Shown here: positions 1-5,103 of the stretch, piece after piece
How positions within the stretch are numbered: position 1 is the stretch's first letter
Layout: the number at the start of each line of letters is the position of its first letter
DNA from: Gammaproteobacteria bacterium
GTDB taxonomy: Bacteria; Pseudomonadota; Gammaproteobacteria; Pseudomonadales; Azotimanducaceae
Direction: 5' to 3'
Assembly: GCA_003476445.1 (NCBI GenBank)
Contig: DMUF01000216.1
Location: forward strand, 3,457 to 8,559
Length of the DNA: 5,103 nt
Notes under the pieces: model-generated
The model's input: only the letters and a program-made list of their open reading frames with translations
Database searches by the model: none
Told to the model about the DNA's origin: nothing
Position numbers and translations under genes: made by a program

Positions 1-567
1 GAGCTGCCCAGCATCTTCAGCGAGCAGGTGCTCGAGCTGAAGGCCGGGGATGTCGCCAACCCGATCGAGACGCCCGGGGGCATTCATATCATCAAGCTGC
101 TCGAAGTGCGCGGCGCCTCTCAGCAAACAGAGCAGCAGACGCGGGCGCGGCACATCCTGGTCACCTCGTCTGCGATTCGATCAGAAGCGGATACCGAAGC
201 GCTGGCTCGGGAGATCTACGGGCGTCTGCAGGCGGGAGAGGAATTCGAGGCGCTGGCGCGGGAGTTCTCTGAGGATCCTGGCAGCGCGCTTGCCGGCGGC
301 GACCTTGGCTTCAGCAGCGGTGAGGAGTTCGTGCCGGAGTTTCGCGAGGCCATGGCGGAAACGGCAACAGGCGAGCTGGCAGCGCCGTTTCGCTCGCAAT
401 TCGGCTGGCACATTCTGCAGGTGCTCGAGCGGCGCGAAGAGGACCTGAGCGAGGAGGCCCGTCGCAACATGGCAGCGCGGGTGATTCAGGAGCGGCGCTT
501 CCAGGAAGAACTTGAGAAGTGGCAGAAGGAACTGCGCGACGAGGCGTTCGTCGAGAATCGCATCTAG
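1..567 (+). CDS. surA: Periplasmic chaperone / peptidyl-prolyl isomerase SurA, C-terminal part (5' end outside window)
   Basis: SurA escorts unfolded outer-membrane proteins through the periplasm to the BAM complex. The window opens in frame, so 188 residues and the stop codon TAG are visible; E. coli SurA has 428. Residues 1-38 match the end of the first parvulin domain (ELPSIF at the start, then AGDVANPIETPGGIHIIKL). Residues 48-143 form a complete second parvulin domain: RARHILV, then EFSEDPGSALAGGDLG, then the closing GELAAPFRSQFGWHILQV. Residues 148-188 are a charged helix matching the C-terminal helix that packs back on the chaperone core in E. coli SurA. The signal peptide and N-terminal chaperone domain must lie upstream. 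The stop overlaps the first base of the pdxA GTG start, the usual gammaproteobacterial neighbour. The assignment is firm because both parvulin boundaries and the C-terminal helix are in the expected order. Confidence 0.96.
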   Translation, partial: ELPSIFSEQVLELKAGDVANPIETPGGIHIIKLLEVRGASQQTEQQTRARHILVTSSAIRSEADTEALAREIYGRLQAGEEFEALAREFSEDPGSALAGGDLGFSSGEEFVPEFREAMAETATGELAAPFRSQFGWHILQVLERREEDLSEEARRNMAARVIQERRFQEELEKWQKELRDEAFVENRI

Positions 568-1547
568 TGTCTGCATCCGCGCGCTCCGTTGCGCCACTTG
601 TGATCACGGCGGGTGAGCCCGCCGGCATTGGCCCCGACCTCATCGTGGGGTTGGCGCAGGCGCCGCGGCAATCGGCCTGGGTGGTAGCCGCCGACGCGGA
701 TTTGCTGCTGCAGCGGGCGCGCGTGCTCGGACTGTCGCTGGAAATCGATCAGGCTTTGGATCATCCGGCTCGGGATGCCGGGCGCCTGACCGTGCTGCAT
801 ATTCCGCTGGATGTGCCTGCCGTGCCGGGCGAGCTTGATCCCCGCAACGCCGCCGCCGTGCTGCGATCGCTTACCCGTGCAGCCGAAGGCTGCCTCAGCG
901 GAGAGTTTCGGGGCGTCGTCACGGCGCCGGTACAAAAGTCTGTCATCAACGATGCCGGCGTACCATTTTCGGGTCACACCGAGTTTTTTTGCGAGCATGC
1001 GGGCGTTGCGGACGTCCTCATGCTGCTGGTTGCCGGGACCTTTCGCGTTGCGCTTGCAACCACGCACCTGCCGCTGCGAGCGGTGCCGGATGCGATCACG
1101 ATGCCGTTGCTCGAGCGACGATTGGGGCTTCTGCTGCAGGGTTTGCGGTCGCGTTTCCGAATCGAGGCGCCCCGTGTGCTGGTGGCCGGACTCAATCCCC
1201 ACGCGGGAGAAAGCGGGCATCTCGGTCGGGAAGAAATCGAGATCATTGAGCCGGCGCTCAGGCGTCTGCGTGAGCGCGGAGAGCTTGTTCAGGGGCCGCT
1301 GCCCGCAGATACGCTGTTCACTCGTCAGTACCTCGATCAGGCCGACGCAGTCTTCGCGATGTACCACGACCAGGGATTGCCCGTGTTGAAACACGCCGGA
1401 TTCGGCGAAGCGGTGAACGTCACGCTCGGGCTGCCCTACGTGCGTACCTCTGTTGATCACGGCACCGCGCTCGATCTTGCGGGCACCGGTCGCGCGCACG
1501 CGGGCAGCCTCGCTGCGGCGATTGCGCTGGCCGATCAACTGCAATGA
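567..1547 (+). CDS. pdxA: 4-hydroxythreonine-4-phosphate dehydrogenase PdxA
   Basis: PdxA oxidises 4-phosphohydroxy-L-threonine with NAD in the cytoplasm; the product is condensed by PdxJ to pyridoxine 5'-phosphate (DXP-dependent vitamin B6 route). The chosen GTG gives 326 residues, against 329 in E. coli. It starts on the last base of the surA stop (TAGTG), with a weak GAGAA at 553-557. An in-frame ATG at 519 would add 16 unconserved residues and run inside surA, so I rejected it. Visible landmarks are GEPAGIGPD at residues 16-24, the substrate-binding SGHTEF (H137), and the three metal-ligand histidines in TTHLPL (H167), LNPHAGE (H212) and MYHDQG (H267), followed by the C-terminal block SVDHGTALDLAGTGRA. 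All match the E. coli enzyme almost position for position, so it should be active. Its stop overlaps the rsmA start in ATGA. Confidence 0.97.
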   Translation: MSASARSVAPLVITAGEPAGIGPDLIVGLAQAPRQSAWVVAADADLLLQRARVLGLSLEIDQALDHPARDAGRLTVLHIPLDVPAVPGELDPRNAAAVLRSLTRAAEGCLSGEFRGVVTAPVQKSVINDAGVPFSGHTEFFCEHAGVADVLMLLVAGTFRVALATTHLPLRAVPDAITMPLLERRLGLLLQGLRSRFRIEAPRVLVAGLNPHAGESGHLGREEIEIIEPALRRLRERGELVQGPLPADTLFTRQYLDQADAVFAMYHDQGLPVLKHAGFGEAVNVTLGLPYVRTSVDHGTALDLAGTGRAHAGSLAAAIALADQLQ

Positions 1548-2377
1548 AGGCGCGCAAGCGGTTCGGACAGCATTTCCTGACGGATGAAAGCGTTCTGGAC
1601 GGCATTGTCCGCGCGGTGCGTCCGGTGGCGAGCGATCGACTGCTCGAAATCGGGCCGGGTCCAGGTGCTTTGACGGCGCGGCTTCACCGCACGTTTGCGA
1701 GCACCGAAGCGCGTGCGAACAGCGTCGAGTCGGGCGCCGACGGCCGGTTTGTCGCGGTCGAGATCGACCGTGATCTGGCGCCGCCGCTGCGCGTCCGGTT
1801 TCCCGCGCTCACGGTGATCAACGAGGATATTCTGCGCGTAGACCTCAATGACCTCCTTGCCGCAGGCCAATGGCGCATCGTCGGCAATCTGCCCTATAAC
1901 ATTTCGACCCCGCTCCTCGTTCGGTTGCTGGCGCAGTTGCCCAGGATCAGGGACATGCATTTCATGCTGCAGCGCGAAGTAGCCGAGCGTTTGGCAGCGC
2001 AGCCTGGAACCAAGGACTGGGGACGACTCACCGTCTTGATGCAGCTCTGGTGTCATGTCGACCAGCTGTTCGATGTGGCGCCCGAGTCGTTCGCGCCGCC
2101 GCCGCGCGTATGGTCGGCGGTGGTGCGGATACGCCCGCGCAGCTCAGTTCCCGAGGTGGCGCCTGCGGCGCTCGATCAGGTACTGCGCCATGCGTTCACC
2201 CAGCGCCGCAAGCGGCTTTCCAATGCATTACAATCGCTCGCGATCGACTGGGCGCAAGCAGGGGTCGATCCCGGAAAACGCGCCGATGCGGTGACCGTTG
2301 ATGAGTATGTCGCGCTTGCCCGTTCGCTCCCGGAAGGTGAGCCGATCGGCCCGGCGGTGAATCAGGACGAGCAATGA
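1544..2377 (+). CDS. rsmA: 16S rRNA (adenine1518-N6/adenine1519-N6)-dimethyltransferase RsmA (KsgA)
   Basis: RsmA uses SAM to dimethylate two adjacent adenines in the 3'-terminal hairpin of 16S rRNA late in 30S assembly; its loss gives kasugamycin resistance in other bacteria. The 277-residue product starts with KARKRFGQHFL, the conserved N-terminal block of the family. SAM-binding motif I is LEIGPGPGALT (34-44), the acidic ribose-binding residue is in VAVEID (E73), motif III-like INED is at 92-95, and the target-base pocket NLPYNIST is at 115-122. The C-terminal rRNA-binding domain includes FAPPPRVWSAVVRI and AFTQRRKRLSNAL. Compared with E. coli, motif I and the EID motif are about 15 residues further apart (see findings). 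The N-terminus is correspondingly shorter, so total length is normal. The ATG overlaps the pdxA stop by 4 nt and lacks a clear Shine-Dalgarno, which suggests translational coupling. Confidence 0.97.
   Translation: MKARKRFGQHFLTDESVLDGIVRAVRPVASDRLLEIGPGPGALTARLHRTFASTEARANSVESGADGRFVAVEIDRDLAPPLRVRFPALTVINEDILRVDLNDLLAAGQWRIVGNLPYNISTPLLVRLLAQLPRIRDMHFMLQREVAERLAAQPGTKDWGRLTVLMQLWCHVDQLFDVAPESFAPPPRVWSAVVRIRPRSSVPEVAPAALDQVLRHAFTQRRKRLSNALQSLAIDWAQAGVDPGKRADAVTVDEYVALARSLPEGEPIGPAVNQDEQ
2364..2367 (+). promoter_or_regulatory. Probable Shine-Dalgarno for apaG
   Basis: An AGGA sits 6 nt before the apaG ATG, inside the last codons of rsmA. It is the clearest ribosome-binding motif at any gene junction in the window. 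It supports the ATG at 2374 as the apaG start and suggests apaG can recruit ribosomes itself, as well as by coupling through the ATGA overlap. Confidence 0.5.
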
Positions 2378-2742
2378 ACGACTTCAGCATTGGTGTTGAA
2401 ACCCGCTATGTCGAGGGCGAGTCCGATCCGGGCGCGCAGCGGTTCGTCTTTGCCTATACGATCACCATCAGCAACGAAGGCGGGGTGCCCGCTCAGCTGC
2501 TCAACCGGCATTGGGTGATCACGGACGGCAATGGCGAGGTCAAAGAAGTGGAGGGCCCCGGTGTCGTGGGCAAGCAGCCCCAGATCGAGCCTGGTCAGAG
2601 TTTTCGCTACACGAGCGGCTGTGTGCTGCCGACCCCGGTGGGGACCATGCATGGTGAGTACGAATTCCGCCGCGAGGATGACTCGCGCTTTCATGTGCCG
2701 ATTCCCGCGTTCTCCCTCGTGCTGCCCTCGATGATTCACTGA
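2374..2742 (+). CDS. apaG: ApaG domain protein (Co2+/Mg2+ efflux-associated protein ApaG)
   Basis: This 122-residue protein is nearly the length of E. coli ApaG (125) and aligns along its whole length. Landmarks are the early RFVFAYTITISN strand, the Trp-containing RHWVITDGNGE (46-56), GVVGKQPQIEPG, YTSGCVLPTPVGTMHG and the terminal MIH. The fold is a fibronectin-III-like beta sandwich, also found as a domain in eukaryotic F-box proteins. The exact bacterial role is unresolved: a link to cobalt/magnesium efflux (CorD) comes from Salmonella genetics, and pyrophosphate/nucleotide binding has been proposed from structures. There is no signal peptide or membrane segment, so it is probably cytosolic. 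It starts on the rsmA stop (ATGA) with an AGGA upstream, and ends 10 nt before apaH. This rsmA-apaG-apaH order is the standard gammaproteobacterial one and supports the identification more strongly than any known activity. Confidence 0.95.
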   Translation: MNDFSIGVETRYVEGESDPGAQRFVFAYTITISNEGGVPAQLLNRHWVITDGNGEVKEVEGPGVVGKQPQIEPGQSFRYTSGCVLPTPVGTMHGEYEFRREDDSRFHVPIPAFSLVLPSMIH

Positions 2743-2752
2743 CGTCTGCGCG

Positions 2753-3595
2753 ATGACGGTTTGGGCGATCGGCGATGTGCAGGGCTGCCTCGACGAGTTG
2801 CGTGAACTCCTCGATCGGATAGCCTTCGATCCTGCCCGCGATACGGCGTGGTTCGTGGGCGATCTTGTGAACCGCGGGCCGAACTCGCTCGGGGTGTTGC
2901 GCCTGGTCCGTGAGCTCGGTTCCGCGGCACGCACCGTCCTTGGTAATCACGACCTGCACCTGCTCGCCATCCGATACGCGGGCCACCCCGTGCGAGGCGG
3001 GGATACCTTTGCCGACATTCTCGCGGCTCACGACGGCGATGAGCTCTGCGACTGGTTGCGTCGCCAGCCGCTCCTCGTTCTTGATCAGGTGCGTGGGTTT
3101 GTCATGACCCACGCGGGCATCCCGCACATCTGGTCGCTTGAGGACGCGCAGGCGCGAGCCGCGGAGGTAGAGCAGGTACTCGCAGGGGCAGACGTCGGAG
3201 ACTTCCTGCGGGTGTTGTACGGTAACAAGCCGGACTGCTGGCGTGCAGATCTTGGCGGTTTCGACCGGCTGCGTCTCATCACCAACTACTTCACACGTAT
3301 GCGCCTCATCGACATCGATGGGCGTCTCGACTTCGCCTACAAGGGGCCGGTCCGGGATGCGCCCGCCGGCTGGTCGCCCTGGTTCGACCTGCGTGCGCGG
3401 CAACCGCTTGCGGTCCAGCTTGTGTTTGGACACTGGGCTTCCCTCGAAGGCCACTGTGGCCAGCCGCGCGTGCACGCACTGGATACAGGTTGCGTTTGGG
3501 GCCGATCGCTCTCGGCGCTTCGTCTCGATGACCTCGCTCTTGAGCAGGTGGCATCACACCATCCCGCGCCGGCGGGCACCGAGATTCGTGACTGA
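2753..3595 (+). CDS. apaH: Symmetrical bis(5'-nucleosyl)-tetraphosphatase ApaH (Ap4A hydrolase)
   Basis: ApaH cleaves Ap4A symmetrically into two ADP, controls alarmone-like dinucleotide levels, and removes Np4-type caps from RNA 5' ends in E. coli. The 280 residues equal the E. coli length. The metallophosphoesterase motifs appear in order: GDVQGC (7-12), GDLVNRGP (36-43), GNHDLHLL (64-71), the metal-ligand histidine in MTHAG (H120) and FGHWAS (225-230), followed by LDTGCVWGRSL (243-253). The ApaH-specific ITNYFTRMR (176-184) separates it from general PPP-family phosphatases. Gln replaces the His often seen in GDVHG; this is common in ApaH and is not a defect. The gene begins 10 nt after apaG with no recognisable Shine-Dalgarno, and its stop is directly followed by the cca ATG (TGAATG). 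Confidence 0.96.
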   Translation: MTVWAIGDVQGCLDELRELLDRIAFDPARDTAWFVGDLVNRGPNSLGVLRLVRELGSAARTVLGNHDLHLLAIRYAGHPVRGGDTFADILAAHDGDELCDWLRRQPLLVLDQVRGFVMTHAGIPHIWSLEDAQARAAEVEQVLAGADVGDFLRVLYGNKPDCWRADLGGFDRLRLITNYFTRMRLIDIDGRLDFAYKGPVRDAPAGWSPWFDLRARQPLAVQLVFGHWASLEGHCGQPRVHALDTGCVWGRSLSALRLDDLALEQVASHHPAPAGTEIRD

Positions 3596-4684
3596 ATGGA
3601 AATCTATCTGGTCGGCGGCGCGGTGCGCGACGGGCTGCTCGGACATCCGGTCAAAGAGCGCGACTGGGTAGTCGTCGGGAGCACGCCGGAAGCGATGCAG
3701 GCTCTGGGGTATCGGCAGGTTGGACGTGATTTCCCAGTGTTTCTGCACCCGATCACGCATGACGAGTACGCGCTTGCGCGGACCGAACGCAAGACGGCGC
3801 CTGGTCACACCGGCTTTGTTTGCCATGCGGGCCCCGAGGTCACACTCGAACAGGATCTGCTTCGGCGTGACCTCACCATCAACGCCATGGCGCAGGCGGC
3901 AGATGGCACCCTGATCGATCCGTTCGGTGGTGCGGCGGATCTCGCCGCCGGCCTGCTGCGCCATGTCTCCAGCGCGTTCCTCGAAGATCCGCTGCGGCTC
4001 TTTCGGGTGGCGCGATTCGCGGCCCGCTTTCCGAGTTTCGAGGTTGCGCCTGAGACCCGCGCCCTGCTGCGACACATGGCGGCGGGTGATGAGTTGCGCG
4101 CACTTTCCGCGGAGCGGGTCTGGGGGGAACTCGAGAAGGCGCTTGTTGCGTCGGCACCGGGGCGATTCTTCGAGATGTTGAATGAGGTAGGGGCATTGCT
4201 GCCGTGGTTCGCGGAGTTTGCCGCCTTGTCAGGGTGTCCGGTCATTCCTGCGGTTCTGACGATCGACAGCGCGCGCGCATACGCCGGCGCGTGCGCTGCT
4301 CTTTCGCCCGCTGCGGTCGAAGCCTTGTCTGCGCGGCTCAGGTCACCGCGGCGTCATGCTCGCCTTGCGGATCAGATCGCGCGCCATGGGGCGGCCTTGG
4401 CTGGCTGGGAAGGCGCAGCACCCGAGGGATTGATTGACGCGCTTACGGCGATTGGCGCGTTCAGCGGTGATCGCTCGCCGGAGGACGCGCTCGCGGTGGT
4501 CGAGGCCTGCTGGGCGACCGAGCTTGGGGAACTGCGAACACTCACGGCGGAGCTTGCGCGTCTGCGTGCGGTCGACGTGGTGCGACCCGGTCTCGCGGGG
4601 CCTGCGATCGGTCAGGCGCTCAGAGACGCGCGGGCGGCCCGGGTTCAGAGCTGGCACCGGATGCATCGCCGCGATGGCGCTTGA
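3596..4684 (+). CDS. cca: CCA-adding tRNA nucleotidyltransferase, short form lacking the HD domain
   Basis: Cca builds or repairs the 3'-CCA of tRNAs from CTP and ATP without a nucleic-acid template. The 362 residues contain the class II nucleotidyltransferase head: YLVGGAVRDGLLG (4-16), the metal-binding carboxylate pair in KERDWVVVGS (E21, D23), RDFPVFLHP, EYALARTERK, RRDLTINAMA (90-99), LIDPFGG, the nucleotide-selecting EDPLRLFRVARFAARF (130-145), and SAERVWGELEKAL (171-183). E. coli Cca has 412 residues, including an HD phosphohydrolase domain around residues 228-329. Here that stretch shrinks to residues about 212-246 and has no HD or CHDLGK-like motif; similarity resumes at SARLRSP and ends with the conserved RAARVQSW block. 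CCA addition should be retained, while phosphodiesterase/phosphatase side activities are unlikely. The ATG abuts the apaH stop. The last 65 nt overlap folB on the other strand. Confidence 0.95.
   Translation: MEIYLVGGAVRDGLLGHPVKERDWVVVGSTPEAMQALGYRQVGRDFPVFLHPITHDEYALARTERKTAPGHTGFVCHAGPEVTLEQDLLRRDLTINAMAQAADGTLIDPFGGAADLAAGLLRHVSSAFLEDPLRLFRVARFAARFPSFEVAPETRALLRHMAAGDELRALSAERVWGELEKALVASAPGRFFEMLNEVGALLPWFAEFAALSGCPVIPAVLTIDSARAYAGACAALSPAAVEALSARLRSPRRHARLADQIARHGAALAGWEGAAPEGLIDALTAIGAFSGDRSPEDALAVVEACWATELGELRTLTAELARLRAVDVVRPGLAGPAIGQALRDARAARVQSWHRMHRRDGA
4620..4684. other. Tail-to-tail overlap of convergent cca and folB
   Basis: The 3' ends of cca (plus strand, stop TGA at 4682-4684) and folB (minus strand, stop TGA at 4622-4620) share 65 bp. 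On the Cca side this encodes its conserved C-terminal block ending RAARVQSWHRMHRRDGA. On the FolB side it encodes residues from about 113 to the end, mostly a low-complexity tail. The two convergent operons therefore have no intergenic spacer, and I see no GC hairpin with a T-tract here that could act as an intrinsic terminator for either one. Confidence 0.85.
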
Positions 4685-5021
4685 TGGCTATGCCAACGCT
4701 CTCGGCATCTGCGAGGGCTGACGTCTTTTCGACCTGAACGCGAATGGAAGCGGCGGCAGGGTAATCGCGCAGCAGTCGCTCTGCGATCCGCTCGGCCAGC
4801 GTTTCCACCAGCTGGAAGCCCCCGGAGAGCGTGATGTTACGCACAGTCTCTGCTGCGCGCTGATAGTCGAGTGCGGCGCGGATGTCGTCGCTCGCCGCGG
4901 CGGCGCGCCCATCGGTTGCCAGCTCGAACGAGATTCGGACCGGCTGCGGGGTCACCCGCTCCTCGGGATGAATGCCGATGATCGCGGTCACCACAAGGTT
5001 ACGAACGAACACGCTATCCAT
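4620..5021 (-). CDS. folB: Dihydroneopterin aldolase FolB (FolB/FolX family)
   Basis: FolB splits 7,8-dihydroneopterin into 6-hydroxymethyl-7,8-dihydropterin and glycolaldehyde in folate synthesis; relatives also epimerise pterins. I chose the ATG at 5021, which starts MDSVFVRNLVVTAIIG and lines up with E. coli MDIVFIEQLSVITTIG. An upstream in-frame TTG at 5045 would add eight unconserved residues. The protein has 133 residues. Catalytic positions are present: E21 in IHPEER, Y53 in ALDYQ, E73 in QLVETLAERIAERLL and K99 in VQVEKT. Thr follows the catalytic Lys where classical FolB has Pro, and the region around SALADAESVGI resembles FolX, so an epimerase or mixed activity cannot be excluded. 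The final ~16 residues are a Gly/Ser/Pro/Ala-rich tail beyond the family core, encoded antisense to cca. Its start overlaps the tsaD stop, and no Shine-Dalgarno is seen, so translation is probably coupled. Confidence 0.9.
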   Translation of the reverse strand: MDSVFVRNLVVTAIIGIHPEERVTPQPVRISFELATDGRAAAASDDIRAALDYQRAAETVRNITLSGGFQLVETLAERIAERLLRDYPAAASIRVQVEKTSALADAESVGIAIKRHRGDASGASSEPGPPARL

Positions 5022-5103
5022 GTTGATCGGGGTCGGGCACGGCAAGCTCGGTCATGGGCCATCGCGCGCGTACGTTGATCGCGAGCGGTTCACGCGCCCC
5101 AGC
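5014..5103 (-). CDS. tsaD: tRNA N6-adenosine threonylcarbamoyltransferase TsaD, last 29 residues (5' part outside window)
   Basis: TsaD transfers threonylcarbamoyl to A37 of ANN-decoding tRNAs (t6A) together with TsaB and TsaE. Only the C-terminus is visible. It reads in an open minus-strand frame from the window edge to a TAG at 5016-5014, and contains NVRARWPMTEL, which matches the TsaD terminal signature (VRPRWPLAEL in E. coli), followed by a short variable tail. The stop codon lies within the first codons of folB (ATGGATAG), so the two genes overlap by 8 nt and are probably co-transcribed. tsaD and folB are near each other in many gammaproteobacteria, which supports the call. The fragment is short and no catalytic residue is visible, so the identification rests on this terminal motif plus context. 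Confidence 0.8.
   Translation of the reverse strand, partial: AGAREPLAINVRARWPMTELAVPDPDQHG

Noticed and set aside
519..566. Upstream ATG for pdxA that would add 16 residues
   Set aside because: The added residues lie wholly inside surA and do not resemble PdxA N-termini. The GTG at 567 gives the family length and a typical stop/start overlap.
564..1544. Long open frame on the minus strand opposite pdxA, about 326 codons
   Set aside because: It mirrors pdxA almost exactly, as expected in GC-rich DNA where antisense stops are rare. Its translation shows no recognisable domain and is rich in Arg/Gln/His.
2540..3475. Long open frame on the minus strand opposite apaG/apaH
   Set aside because: It crosses two well-supported plus-strand genes, has low-complexity basic composition and no recognisable motif. 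It is a shadow frame.
4268..4295. Inverted repeat, 9-bp GC-rich arms with one G-T wobble and a 10-nt loop
   Set aside because: It lies in the middle of cca with no T-tract, and GC-rich coding DNA commonly makes such pairings by chance. There is no evidence for a terminator or regulatory element.
4690..4708. Short inverted repeat ATGCC/GGCAT just after the cca stop, considered as a terminator
   Set aside because: The stem is only 5 bp with a 9-nt loop and no following T run, and it lies within folB coding sequence.
5022..5045. Upstream TTG start for folB
   Set aside because: It would add eight unconserved residues. The ATG at 5021 aligns exactly with the E. coli FolB N-terminus.
1..5103. Search for mobile elements, CRISPR repeats, tRNA/rRNA genes, defence genes or an unknown system
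   Set aside because: Nearly every base is accounted for by nine conserved housekeeping genes. No direct-repeat array, transposase motif, cloverleaf sequence or gap over 10 nt between genes was seen.

Overview
This GC-rich, gene-dense window carries conserved bacterial housekeeping genes and almost no noncoding DNA. Gene order and protein sequences point to a gammaproteobacterium. The run surA-pdxA-rsmA-apaG-apaH is the classic gammaproteobacterial 'lptD operon', and the proteins read like divergent homologues of the E. coli ones. The high GC suggests a lineage such as Xanthomonadales, Nevskiales or Chromatiales, but I cannot place it further from the sequence.

Layout. Bases 1-4684 are a single plus-strand train: the 3' part of surA (outer-membrane protein chaperone), pdxA (pyridoxal phosphate synthesis), rsmA/ksgA (16S rRNA A1518/A1519 dimethylation), apaG (ApaG-fold protein), apaH (Ap4A hydrolase) and cca (tRNA 3'-end CCA addition). 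Successive genes overlap by 1, 4 and 4 nt, then are separated by 10 and 0 nt, so they look like one translationally coupled operon whose promoter and first genes lie upstream of the window. From 5103 back to 4620 the minus strand carries the end of tsaD (tRNA t6A synthesis) and folB (dihydroneopterin aldolase, folate pathway), overlapping by 3 nt. The two trains converge, and cca and folB overlap tail to tail by 65 bp.

The window looks like a junction of two neighbourhoods that are separate in E. coli: the lptD/surA...apaH operon, and the cca-(uppP)-folB-(plsY)-...-tsaD locus, here without uppP and plsY between the visible genes. Common themes are RNA maturation (rsmA, cca, tsaD), cofactor synthesis (pdxA, folB), envelope biogenesis (surA) and dinucleotide turnover (apaH).

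I found no mobile element, CRISPR array, tRNA or rRNA gene, defence module or novel system. The points worth a second look are small: an apparent insertion in the SAM-binding half of RsmA, a Cca without the HD phosphohydrolase domain and with Glu for Asp in its catalytic carboxylate pair, a FolB with FolX-like features whose tail runs antisense into cca, and the compact convergent junction.
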